64,000 nt of DNA from CAYPPG01 sp964412555 (GTDB lineage: Bacteria; Hinthialibacterota; Hinthialibacteria; Hinthialibacterales; Hinthialibacteraceae), in the NCBI GenBank assembly GCA_964412555.1, contig CAYPPG010000003.1, forward strand, positions 124,001-188,000, given 5' to 3'. Numbering within the stretch: position 1 is the first letter of the stretch; each line of letters starts with the position of its first letter. The notes under the pieces are model-generated. The model was not told the DNA's origin. It was given only the letters and a program-made list of their open reading frames with translations, and made no database searches. The position numbers were made by a program, and so were the translations under genes. This document shows positions 35,094-44,567 of this stretch, piece by piece.

Positions 35094-35546
35094 ATGGAAT
35101 CGTTCTATTTGACCGGTCTCAGTATTGCCGCAGAACAGGGGATCGCTCCTACACAAAATTGGAGTGGTTTACTGATTCCTGCAATCGTGATTCTATTGAT
35201 CATTCTCTTTGTCTTTTTCATGAACACTTTTTTGCAGGTATACTGGAAAAAGCGGGAAATTGGCGAAGAATGGCATGAACTGGAAGCCTTATTCAAAAAA
35301 TATGAATTTTCACCGGAAGAAACAACATTTCTACGGTCGAAATTGAGAAAATTAGGGTACACTCATCCCACCGCCGTACTCCGAAAAGAAACGGAATTCT
35401 CCAAGTTTCATAAAAGAGTGCTACGCAGACCGAATCATCACGCCGAGTATCTGTTGGCATTGATTCGAAAGAAAGTATTCGAACAAAAAAAACATTCTCC
35501 GGCAGTAAAGAAACCTGTCAAGTCAGCAGTACGGAAAGCACCTTAA
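35094..35546 (+). CDS. Small membrane-anchored protein of unknown function
   Basis: The 150-residue protein has a short N-terminus outside, one strong helix (LLIPAIVILLIILFVFFMNT) and a basic cytoplasmic domain of about 100 residues. That part (FKKYEFSPEETTFLRSKLRK, then LGYTHPTAVLRKETEFSKFH) has the look of the helical module that precedes PilZ domains in some spirochaetal and firmicute proteins, although no PilZ domain is present. Its C-terminus is Lys-rich (KKPVKSAVRKAP). I cannot assign a function. ATG 35094 follows AAGGACGG. It converges with the next gene, four bases apart. Confidence 0.45.
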   Translation: MESFYLTGLSIAAEQGIAPTQNWSGLLIPAIVILLIILFVFFMNTFLQVYWKKREIGEEWHELEALFKKYEFSPEETTFLRSKLRKLGYTHPTAVLRKETEFSKFHKRVLRRPNHHAEYLLALIRKKVFEQKKHSPAVKKPVKSAVRKAP

Positions 35547-35550
35547 ATGT

Positions 35551-36177
35551 TTAGCGCGTGAATTTATTCTCAATGGAAGAGCGAACAGATGATACCCGTC
35601 TTTCCGAAGATAACTCTTTGTCCAATTTTCTTTCACTTCTTTTTTGGACCTTAGAGGTATCGATATTATCAAAGAGAGTGGAATCACCGAGTTTCAATTC
35701 CCCTTTTTTGAAAGGCATTTGATCTGGTGAAACCGCTCGAAGATCAGGGATTACTCGCCGAAGATATCTTTTATAGTTTTCAATGTTATGATCAATTTCA
35801 TCTTCTTCCAAAAGTTCTAAAAAATCCTTCAATTCCGTACGAATGGAAAGAGGCACTTCTAGACGCTTGAAAGTATCTACTGTCAAAAAGCCTTTCACCA
35901 AGCACCAGGAGATCATCTCTTTTTTCATCAAGATGTCGTCTTGCCATTCAAAATCATCCATTAATTGAACGGCAGGCACGCTGTGTTCAGAATCCGCGAG
36001 ATAACGATGAAGCCGGAGTAAGGTTTTATAGAATCGGAATTCACACAGTTCATGTTTGCGCATAGTCGGGGGATGATATATTGGATACGCTTTCAATTCC
36101 GCATCGTACTCCGAACCGAAATTGTTTCCACACACGACACACTGGACATGATGTCTGGATATTTTTGTAAGTACCAC
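35551..36177 (-). CDS. Hypothetical protein with N-terminal zinc-ribbon-like cysteine pair
   Basis: The 208-residue protein starts with GTG (36177), preceded by GGAGAT. Its first 45 residues hold HHVQCVVCGNNFGSEY and HELCEF, so Cys and His pairs could bind zinc. The rest is helical and charged with an acidic patch (FLELLEEDEIDHNIENYKRY) and basic end. No family is recognised. It is transcribed toward the small membrane protein. Confidence 0.45.
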   Translation of the reverse strand: MVLTKISRHHVQCVVCGNNFGSEYDAELKAYPIYHPPTMRKHELCEFRFYKTLLRLHRYLADSEHSVPAVQLMDDFEWQDDILMKKEMISWCLVKGFLTVDTFKRLEVPLSIRTELKDFLELLEEDEIDHNIENYKRYLRRVIPDLRAVSPDQMPFKKGELKLGDSTLFDNIDTSKVQKRSERKLDKELSSERRVSSVRSSIENKFTR

Positions 36178-36412
36178 GGCTTATCTCCATTTTCTCTTAT
36201 ATTTTCATCACATGAGTATATCTTATAGCAATTTAATATATTGTTAACGGTAAATATTTGCCGATTCATGCCATGTTTTTTTGACTTATGGATACACAAG
36301 CGTTGAAACGAACGCATCATTTTTTTCTTCAAGAGAAACGAAAGAGAAATAATAAACGATTGAACTCTCTCTTACATTATACGTTCCCACCACAAAAAAC
36401 AAAAAAAGTGAA

Positions 36413-39400
36413 CTAATTATCCGCTTGATCCGTATTCGCCGCAGAAAGAAACAAAGAACCACTGGAAGGAGCGTATTGCCCGACAAATGCGCTCACACCG
36501 GTTTTAGGCGTGAGTGGAGGGTGCAGCGGAGGAGACACAGTACTCCATCCTCGCACTTTATTCCCATCGTAATCGATCTTAATAATTACATATTTATTTA
36601 TGGGAGCAGCGCGGAGAGATTCGACATCCAATCCATCGATTCGCACAAAGGAACCAGTACCCACGGCCAGTTCTTGACCATTCGATTCAATCCCGTCGAA
36701 TTCACCGGCAGTGATGGATAAAACACCGGATGGATTGACGGAATCCGGAAAGACATTGAGCACATACCCCGCCGGATATTCCACATGAGAAACCGTTTTA
36801 TTGCTGATAACCGGTTTGAGCACGCCAATCAGATTGATGGGCTGATTCGGACGGAGTACTCTATTCCGGTCATCGCCTAATGATGCAACAACAATCTCTT
36901 TAAGACCGTCTCCATTCAGATCAGCCACAACGGGTTGAATCCCGCCGTTGCCGCGTAAATGATTTTGTAGGAATCCGAATAGATTGGTTGTACGATGGGC
37001 GACCTCGGCAAACGCATTGTTTTGATTCCATTTCAAATCCATGATTTGAAATGCCGTTTGTGAATACCGGCTATAGGTTTGCGCGACAATCAGTTCATCG
37101 AAAGAATCACCATCGAGGTCTGCTGCCGCCAATGTGATTCCGCCACTGGCGTTTTGAATCCAGTCAGAATCTATCAGCCCCATAAATTGGCCTTCCAGGA
37201 TAAATCCAAAGGGAGCTGGAAATCCAGTGTACTGGAAAAGGCGGACGACTTGATTCCCTTTGACACCTTGCGCGACGGCAATATGGTTTTCGCCGGCACG
37301 AACAAAGTTCCCGACAACCGTTCGAAGCTCACCGTGATTGTATTCAACGGCACGATTGTTGTTCCCTTTTGGAAAAGCAGAGAATGGATGACCGATGATT
37401 TCTTTCGTGGAACCGTCACGGACGATTACGAGATTGGGAAATGTAGATTCCCTTTCAATTGGACCTAGAGTAGTTACGATATCCGGATTCCCATCGTGGT
37501 TTACGTCACCGGCGGAAACATATACGGCTCGACTCAATCCACCACCGACTTTTTCATGAAAGGAGGTGGGAGCGAAATTGAAACCTCTCAAAACTCCATT
37601 GATGGGTATGGAGGCATTTGGAGACAGATTCCGAACGTTCACTCCATTGCCTCCGCCGTGGCCACAGGAAATAATTAGTTCATCCGCATCGGTTGTTTCC
37701 GAGGATCGAATTTGAACATAATAAATATCTTGATTGGAAACGCCGGTCGAATCCATCGCAGTAAATGTTACGACTACCGTCGATTCTTCTCTCGCGATGA
37801 ATGAAGGGATATTTAAAATGAGTTCATAATCGATCGATGTGGGCTGAATATCGACAATAGAAGTACTGAAAGAAATACGTTCGCTCGCATTGAGATTCAC
37901 ATTCGGTAGCAAAACGGAATCTCCGTCCGGATCTTGAACATGGAAATTGAATGTCAAAGTCGAGTCAGGTTCGGTAAATGTCCATTGTTTGTCAGAGAGA
38001 TTTGTAGGAGGATTATCATCGATTGATACCGATGTAGATATTTGGGGTGGTTTACTGGACAAAGTAACGAGTACTTCTTTCGTGACCAAAGTGGTTACCG
38101 GTTCACTTGAAAGGGGAGTATTTGTGAAATTGAAAGTAAAGAGAATGGGAACTTGCCGCGTTTCAAGGTCTGGTAATTCAGGAAATATGCTGCCGGCACG
38201 ATAGTTCACGGTGGCGGTTATAGTACCGGTAGAAGTTTCGACAGAATAATCAAAAGGTACAGAAAGAGAATTGCTTGCAGAAAATGTAAGATCATCCAAG
38301 CCTGGATCGACACCCTGGAGTACTAGTTGTACTCTTGTTTCTTCCCGCATTTCTACAGAGTCACCGATTGTCGCTGGACGGGGAGAATTGTTCAGTTTGA
38401 CGGAAATCACTTCGACTTCGGGCGTTGCCGCTTTGGGAGCTACATTCAAAACAAGAGAAGTGTGATCTTTAAACGTATGTTTAGGAGTTCTTCCGGAGAA
38501 CAAATCCTGCGCAGTAATATTGAGAGTGTAGGTGGCGGCAGTAGCCTCACCGACGAGTGAGAGATATCCAGGTTGAAAAGTGAACGATCCGTTCCCCATA
38601 GATGTAAGAAACATTCCATTCTCGATCTCCGAAGAGGTTAACGCCGTACCTGTGGCGTTCAGGAGAATGGGATCCTGATCCGAATCCACGGCTTCGATTG
38701 TCATTGTCAAAGTCGAGCCTTCCGGCATAGTCGTTTCGCGGATGTCTTCCCCAAACACAGTTTGCAAACCCGCTGTACTTGCTTCGATAGAAGTGAAGTC
38801 GGGGAGGATTCTGCCGGCTGACGTAATTTGTTGCAAATCGAAAGACTCTTCAAAGAACGCCGGCCGATTGATCACCACCGTAAACGGTGAACCGATGGTT
38901 GTATTATTCTGATTGTCCTTCACCACTGCAGTGGCGATGACCGGTTGCGTTGCAGCGGACTTCGCCGGAGATGAAATCAATAGTTCAAGGTCCAGATTCT
39001 GAGGGGATGATGGATCGGTGAGGATAAAGCCACTCACGGGAGGATTGGAATGGATTTGAAGGTCGGCATACGATGTCGGTTCCACGATCCATTGGACAGA
39101 AGAAATCCCGTTGATATCGAATCCGGCAGCCTTTAGATGGAGCGGAGGAGTTCCTGCATGATAGAGGAGTCTTCGGGAATCATTAGGAGAAAGAAGAGTA
39201 TTGTTCCTGAAAAAGGTAATCGAAGGTTTACCATCCAATCCGAAAACAGCATTGGACGGTTTCGCTTCTGTGCTTCCAACGGTATCCGTTGCGTGAACAA
39301 CAAAACGAAAGGAATTCGTACTTTCATTTTCGGAAGCGGAGGGCAGTTGTACAAGGAAGGGGACGATCAGCGTATCCTCCCCCACCAAATCTACATATTT

Positions 39401-42400
39401 TGTTTCTAATTTAACATAGGAATCAGGAATAATAATACCGGTCGCGTTAAGGGTAGGAGAACCATAATTTCTGTTGTACCAGATATCCAATGGATGATCT
39501 ACAAAGTCGAAGATTGTAGTCGTGATCCGGAGAACAGAACCTGCAGAGATAAGTGAACCAGGGGGTATTTTCTCTCCTGGAGCCGGATTTACGCCAGTAG
39601 GATATTTAGCGCTGCCGGCAACAAGGACAACCTCAACATTTCCGCTTATTGTCGGGCCGGCGTTATCGACACTGAGTGGCGGCCCAATTTTTCGAACAAT
39701 GGATTGGTCATAAAGAGTGTTGAAAGGACGATTGCCCGCGTCATCCATGACTGTTACGGTAACTTGGCATGCGGATTTCGAGGCAAGAGCGGTTGTTCCC
39801 GCATTTTCTTCAACCATGACCGAAAAGGTCGCTTTGATCAGAGATGCTTTGCCGGTTTGCGGGATAATTTCCAGCGAGTGAGGAGAAAATGAATCATGGG
39901 TATTGGCTACAGCATTTTGAACGGAGGTTGCAAAACAAGAAAGATCGGCAGTCACGTTCAAGAGCGCCGGTTGCGATAGAAGATTGAAAAAGGAATGCTT
40001 GATATTGGGTAAGGAGCGAAATTCATCATTCCCTTCTCCATCAAGGCGCGTGTTGGTTGCATCGACAATGATGGAAAGTACATCTCCGGCGCGAATCCGA
40101 TTGGGAACTTGATCAATTCCGTCAAGATTGGGAGCGGTGGGGAATCCAAGGCGTGGGCTTGCCGGATTGGTAAAAGCGTATGTGGGAGGCAATTTTCTGA
40201 GTATCAACTCGGAAGGGATTCTATAACTTACCTGTGGTGGAGAAGCATCGAGAGTAAACTTCGCGGACGATTGACGAAGCGGGATCGATTGGGCATCGAT
40301 ATCGTCCACAATAACTGTCACAGAAGCAATTCTTTTTGAAAACGCACCGTGCTGAACTTGAATGTACGGCAATCCCTCTAAAGCATCCAACGTTTTTTGT
40401 AACGGGATTCCGAATGATGAATGTGCACCAGTGGCTCCGATCAGATCAACACGAGTGGTAGGAGTAGCCTCAGTAAAATTACCGTTAAAACGGAAAATGT
40501 TTCCATTGGCAATGTTTGACCGTAAAACGCTTTGATCCGCGAACCACCGGCTTGCATAGGAATTGATGCCGGCACGCATCGGCCGAGTATCTCGATAATC
40601 GAACACAATTGATTCCCAACGGGCATGGATGTTACCGGCTTCAGTAATGCGAGTGGTTGTTGGAACAATTTCATCGACGACGTTGTGCAAGCCGGGTGGA
40701 TAAAGATCGCTAAGATCAATGTGAATCGTATCCGGTGGTTCATTTTCAAAAGTGGATATCACGGCGTCCACTGCGAAGCGATCTCCTGGGGCGATTTCAA
40801 ATATGGCGGAGGCCGAATCTACATGATGCCCGATTCCCAATTCGGAAGTGTTCACATCAGCATCGGATCGGCCATTTACCGTTAAAAACATTTCCGTAAC
40901 AACGATCCATTGAGTTACGTCTTGAGATTGGACCGTGATTTCCACTGCCGGTGTGCTGGGATGGGAAGCGCTATAAATTAAGAGCGAAGCTTCTTCATTG
41001 GTAATATCGGGATCGTGACGGGTAAAAATGCTTATCGTCTGGTTTTCATTCCAATTAGATTGAGTAAACGTATGAGAAGTAGCGGATTGAAGGACAAAAT
41101 CGGAATGCTCGGTCTGCCACTCGACGGCAGCCGTCAGGATTTCGGCTGGTTTTGTGCTGAGCCGTATATGAATGTCGCCCGTCAGTCCTTCCTGAATTGT
41201 AAGAGAATCGGACGAAAGAACGAAATGGGGATTATCTCGATCAATCTCTTTTACCGAGAATACGACTGTCGGAACAATATAACCCTCTTGAGCGTGCAGA
41301 GAATAAAGCGCAGAGTCATCTTTTCGATTTGCATCGATTGAAGCGCCGAAAATAACAGAGTGACTTTGGTTCCAATTTGAGGAGTCGAACGTCAAGATCG
41401 ATCCGGTGATTAAATGAATCTCCGGTTCGGCAGCGTAGGTATCGATGACAGCAGTAACAGGATTGGGAATCTTTGCACTCAAAACAATCCGTAATTCCGT
41501 CGTTGCCCCTTCCAGTACAACCGGCGCTTGAGGAAGAAGTACAAAACCAAGAGAATCGTTATCCAACTCGCGTACGGCCACTTTTAGATCGGGTATCGAG
41601 GGAGTGGACTCGCTTTGCAAGAGAAGAGTAGCCGCTCCATCGACAAAATCATCGTCTTCCGTAGCACTCAAGATAATCTCTTGATAGACATCCCAATTGT
41701 CGGGTGTAAATATAAGTGATGTATTGGAATATAGACGAATATCAGGATCTCCCCTGATGATACTCGCAGAAACACTGATATCCTTTGGTGGCTGAACGCT
41801 TAATTTTACTTGTAAAGGAGCCGTTGCCCCTTCGGGAATAGACGGGATTTTTGGATTGGGAATAAAAAATAGCGGATCATCGTCCAGTTCCGCTATGTTG
41901 AATGCATGTGTGGAAACATATGGACCGGAAATGGATTGTATGACAAATAAGGACTTACCATGAAGATCGTCTACATCTGTTCTCGCTTCAAAAATTAACG
42001 TTTGATATTGATCCCAATTGGACGGTGTAAAAAATAAAACCGGATCGGAGAGCAAACGGATATCTGAATCGCCTCCACTCAAGCGTATTTCAGCACTAAC
42101 CGAAGATGTTGGCATGGCCGTGAGTTTAATCTGCAAGGGGGCTGTCGCCCCTTCAGGAATAACCAATGATGAAGGCAAAAGATGAAAATTCAATTCATCA
42201 TTATCCCTTTCGGTCGCTGTAATACGATGAGGAGTCACTGTCGCACCAGAGACGGATCGGAAAAGAACAGTCGCTTGGTTGTTGACGGTATCGTCGTCTT
42301 CGGCCGCTCGAAGTACAACGGTTTTGTAAGTATCCCAATCCGAAGGTGTAAATGTCAACGAGGCTCCCGAATGAATAGTAATATCGATATCCCCGCTTTC

Positions 42401-42595
42401 TATAGAAACAGAAACAGTTGTCGACGAGGCCGGTTGGGTGCTCAATTTGACTTGCACGGCTGCAGTGCTCCCTTCAGGAACATTGATCGAATTCGCTGTC
42501 GTGACAAATATCGGCTGGGATACAGCAGCACAAGGGAGTAGAAAAAGCAATAAGAAAAACAAGAAGCAGATGGATAACGAAGATGAAAGGGACAT
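36413..42595 (-). CDS. Giant secreted surface-type protein with Calx-beta-like, cadherin-like and FG-GAP repeats
   Basis: The protein has about 2060 residues and a signal peptide (LSICFLFFLLLFLLPCAAVS). Residues about 25-600 hold five repeats of about 115 residues, each with PEGSTAAVQVKLSTQP-like, LTFTPSDWDTYKTVVL-like and AEDDD-like segments, resembling Calx-beta/NHL-type sandwiches. The middle contains cadherin-like or Ig-like segments (e.g. TLTFNFHVQDPDGDSVLLPN). The end (about 1640-2040) has FG-GAP/VCBS repeats with calcium-binding-like loops (AGDVNHDGNPDIV, AADLDGDSFDELI, ADLNGDGLKEIVV). It is likely outside the cell, possibly an adhesin or polymer-binding protein. Start ATG 42595 follows AGGAGATC; an upstream in-frame start at 42673 would precede the signal peptide. 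Confidence 0.75.
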   Translation of the reverse strand: MSLSSSLSICFLFFLLLFLLPCAAVSQPIFVTTANSINVPEGSTAAVQVKLSTQPASSTTVSVSIESGDIDITIHSGASLTFTPSDWDTYKTVVLRAAEDDDTVNNQATVLFRSVSGATVTPHRITATERDNDELNFHLLPSSLVIPEGATAPLQIKLTAMPTSSVSAEIRLSGGDSDIRLLSDPVLFFTPSNWDQYQTLIFEARTDVDDLHGKSLFVIQSISGPYVSTHAFNIAELDDDPLFFIPNPKIPSIPEGATAPLQVKLSVQPPKDISVSASIIRGDPDIRLYSNTSLIFTPDNWDVYQEIILSATEDDDFVDGAATLLLQSESTPSIPDLKVAVRELDNDSLGFVLLPQAPVVLEGATTELRIVLSAKIPNPVTAVIDTYAAEPEIHLITGSILTFDSSNWNQSHSVIFGASIDANRKDDSALYSLHAQEGYIVPTVVFSVKEIDRDNPHFVLSSDSLTIQEGLTGDIHIRLSTKPAEILTAAVEWQTEHSDFVLQSATSHTFTQSNWNENQTISIFTRHDPDITNEEASLLIYSASHPSTPAVEITVQSQDVTQWIVVTEMFLTVNGRSDADVNTSELGIGHHVDSASAIFEIAPGDRFAVDAVISTFENEPPDTIHIDLSDLYPPGLHNVVDEIVPTTTRITEAGNIHARWESIVFDYRDTRPMRAGINSYASRWFADQSVLRSNIANGNIFRFNGNFTEATPTTRVDLIGATGAHSSFGIPLQKTLDALEGLPYIQVQHGAFSKRIASVTVIVDDIDAQSIPLRQSSAKFTLDASPPQVSYRIPSELILRKLPPTYAFTNPASPRLGFPTAPNLDGIDQVPNRIRAGDVLSIIVDATNTRLDGEGNDEFRSLPNIKHSFFNLLSQPALLNVTADLSCFATSVQNAVANTHDSFSPHSLEIIPQTGKASLIKATFSVMVEENAGTTALASKSACQVTVTVMDDAGNRPFNTLYDQSIVRKIGPPLSVDNAGPTISGNVEVVLVAGSAKYPTGVNPAPGEKIPPGSLISAGSVLRITTTIFDFVDHPLDIWYNRNYGSPTLNATGIIIPDSYVKLETKYVDLVGEDTLIVPFLVQLPSASENESTNSFRFVVHATDTVGSTEAKPSNAVFGLDGKPSITFFRNNTLLSPNDSRRLLYHAGTPPLHLKAAGFDINGISSVQWIVEPTSYADLQIHSNPPVSGFILTDPSSPQNLDLELLISSPAKSAATQPVIATAVVKDNQNNTTIGSPFTVVINRPAFFEESFDLQQITSAGRILPDFTSIEASTAGLQTVFGEDIRETTMPEGSTLTMTIEAVDSDQDPILLNATGTALTSSEIENGMFLTSMGNGSFTFQPGYLSLVGEATAATYTLNITAQDLFSGRTPKHTFKDHTSLVLNVAPKAATPEVEVISVKLNNSPRPATIGDSVEMREETRVQLVLQGVDPGLDDLTFSASNSLSVPFDYSVETSTGTITATVNYRAGSIFPELPDLETRQVPILFTFNFTNTPLSSEPVTTLVTKEVLVTLSSKPPQISTSVSIDDNPPTNLSDKQWTFTEPDSTLTFNFHVQDPDGDSVLLPNVNLNASERISFSTSIVDIQPTSIDYELILNIPSFIAREESTVVVTFTAMDSTGVSNQDIYYVQIRSSETTDADELIISCGHGGGNGVNVRNLSPNASIPINGVLRGFNFAPTSFHEKVGGGLSRAVYVSAGDVNHDGNPDIVTTLGPIERESTFPNLVIVRDGSTKEIIGHPFSAFPKGNNNRAVEYNHGELRTVVGNFVRAGENHIAVAQGVKGNQVVRLFQYTGFPAPFGFILEGQFMGLIDSDWIQNASGGITLAAADLDGDSFDELIVAQTYSRYSQTAFQIMDLKWNQNNAFAEVAHRTTNLFGFLQNHLRGNGGIQPVVADLNGDGLKEIVVASLGDDRNRVLRPNQPINLIGVLKPVISNKTVSHVEYPAGYVLNVFPDSVNPSGVLSITAGEFDGIESNGQELAVGTGSFVRIDGLDVESLRAAPINKYVIIKIDYDGNKVRGWSTVSPPLHPPLTPKTGVSAFVGQYAPSSGSLFLSAANTDQADN

Positions 42596-42925
42596 GTTGA
42601 TCTCCTGTTTGAGTGTTAGCGTTTTGTTTTTTATCGTTTGATCTCTCAGAAAATACCTATACAGCACGGTCATTCGGCCTGAACAAGAAACCTACAAAGT
42701 ACAGACCAAAGGTCTTCTCCGCAATTAATAATAGACGATTAAATATGAAATTAGAAAAATCCTTGAGTCCGTTTATTCTATACAATATATGATATCAAAA
42801 ATTTCCTATTTTGTGTCACATATTTGATATGAATGGGTATTTGATTGTATATTAAGTATACATTTGATTGTATACCTGTTGATTTTGGTTGAAAAAAGAA
42901 ACCGATAGGGATGATAGGAGAAAAA
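42596..42925. other. 330-base gap upstream of the giant protein gene
   Basis: No gene is seen. Just upstream of the giant gene, TTGTTC (about 42690 on the minus strand) with TGTATA 17 bases later could be its promoter. Farther up lies an AT-rich tract with the direct repeats at 42839-42874. Confidence 0.35.
42839..42874. repeat. 13-bp direct repeats, possible operator
   Basis: ATTTGATTGTATA occurs at 42839-42851 and again, identical, at 42862-42874, a spacing of 23 bases (about two helical turns). A partial copy, ATTTGATAT, starts at 42822. The repeats lie about 250 bases upstream of the giant gene start. Dimer-binding regulator sites are possible; the AT-rich sequence makes chance similarity a concern. 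Confidence 0.35.
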
Positions 42926-44338
42926 TTATCGATCCACTGCTTTCAAGTAAAGAATTGCGTCTTGAGCGAAAGGCGATTGGAATGGCTGGTTTTGCCCCCC
43001 GGAAATAGGATCCCCCCTTAGGGTCTCGTTGTGATTAGGATCGAACCATTCGACGGAGAAAGTGTTATTGGTTCCCGATAGATCAACGGTAATTGAAGCC
43101 TTTTCGGGAAGATAAATCAGGTATTCCTTGCCGATATCGGCTAGACAATATTGAGTGGAACTGAGTTTGTTACTGGGAACCATTGTGGACAAGTGCATCC
43201 GGTTTGCATAGCGAAGAACATACCCCATACTTTTGCGAATCGGCTCCCATTTCGGATCGTATTTTTCACCTAACACCATTCCATCACAAGGATCCATAAA
43301 AATAGGATTCATGCCGCGCAGGAAACTTTTCCACACCCAGGCTTGATTACCCCCGATGCCCCATAGATGATCGGTATCGGTGATAATGACTTTGCTTCCA
43401 TCGGCGGCTGGTGGATTATCGCGGTAACCACCTTCGGGATTGGGGGATATCCATTCCGCAGGGCTTTCGAAAAGGGTGGAATTTTTGCCTCCTTTGAATT
43501 GGAAGGTCATACCGACAGGGTGCTGAAATGGTTTGCTCTGTTCATATTTATGGATGAAATCGATCATATGGTATTGCCATTCGGTCGATTTGGGGTGATT
43601 TTCGTTGGAAATCTCATACAAGACATTGTCGAGATCGTTCACGGTGTCGATGACTTTTTTGACGTAAGTTTCCTGTAGAGCCGTCACATCCGGATTTTCC
43701 AGCATGTAAATTTCGAGTCCGTGGTTGTCACCGTCTACATCGCCATCGATCCCGTTGATATTATTGCCGAAATTGAAAGGATGGTATTTCCAAACGCCGT
43801 CGATACGCTGCATCGCCCACCCTTCGAAGAGCATGACGGAAACATAAATCCCATGATCCCGTGCTTGAATGACTCGCTCGCGTAAGCGGTTGAAATAATC
43901 CGGATTGAAGCGGCTCAGGTCGAATTTGGGTTTGCCATCCAACGCTTTCTCATCACCGGACCGCGGCCAGGGATGAAGGTTGACATAATGGAAGGTATTT
44001 TCATTCCGGTGTGAGGGATTGTTCCCTTGTGTATCCCACATGACCATTTCCCAACGCCACATGCGCATAAAATTGTGGTTGAGTTCTTGCATCCAGTCGA
44101 GATAGCCCTCGTAATCGAATGGCGGCGGGGGATCGGCCGGTCCCATATCGACCAGATTGTACCAAACGTGGGAACCGGTGAGCAGGACAGCCTGACCTGA
44201 TTTGTCCATGAAGTAGCGGGGATTTCTCGGACAGACTTTCAGAGGACCGGATGTGGAAGCCGCATAAACAACACACATCCCGCTTGCCATGATTATCGTG
44301 AAAACAAGTAAGTAGAACAAAAAGGCTTTGTTTTTCAT
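42926..44338 (-). CDS. Secreted DUF4038/apiosidase-like glycoside hydrolase with C-terminal collagen-binding-like domain
   Basis: The 470-residue protein has a signal peptide (FLFYLLVFTIIMASGMCVVY). It begins NPRYFMDKSGQAVLLTGSHV, the entry of the DUF4038/DUF6298 TIM barrel, and goes on with WMQELNHNFMRMWRWEMVMW, HGIYVSVMLFEGWAM and VLYEISNENHPKS; the Glu in ISNEN is the likely acid/base. The final 90 residues (YLPEKASITVDLSGTNNTFS) are the beta-sandwich often called putative collagen-binding domain. Such proteins cleave apiose- or rhamnose-type side chains or act in unknown glycan degradation. Start ATG 44338 follows GAGGTCATC. It is divergent from the propeller-methyltransferase gene. Confidence 0.75.
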   Translation of the reverse strand: MKNKAFLFYLLVFTIIMASGMCVVYAASTSGPLKVCPRNPRYFMDKSGQAVLLTGSHVWYNLVDMGPADPPPPFDYEGYLDWMQELNHNFMRMWRWEMVMWDTQGNNPSHRNENTFHYVNLHPWPRSGDEKALDGKPKFDLSRFNPDYFNRLRERVIQARDHGIYVSVMLFEGWAMQRIDGVWKYHPFNFGNNINGIDGDVDGDNHGLEIYMLENPDVTALQETYVKKVIDTVNDLDNVLYEISNENHPKSTEWQYHMIDFIHKYEQSKPFQHPVGMTFQFKGGKNSTLFESPAEWISPNPEGGYRDNPPAADGSKVIITDTDHLWGIGGNQAWVWKSFLRGMNPIFMDPCDGMVLGEKYDPKWEPIRKSMGYVLRYANRMHLSTMVPSNKLSSTQYCLADIGKEYLIYLPEKASITVDLSGTNNTFSVEWFDPNHNETLRGDPISGGQNQPFQSPFAQDAILYLKAVDR

Positions 44339-44567
44339 GATGACCTCGAGCTTAAAAGAGTCGTTGATTATATTAACAGGGTGAAATACAGGGAAATCAA
44401 GTGGGATAAGTAAAATTTCACGGTTCATACTACTTGTCGATTCCGATCTAGTCCATGAAGGCAATCCCCTCCTTTATCTTCAAGTAGGTTATTTGGATTT
44501 CAAGCAGATGGTGGTAGGATACGAGGGACAAATTATCATACCGAAACACTTTATTCGGGAGAAAAAA

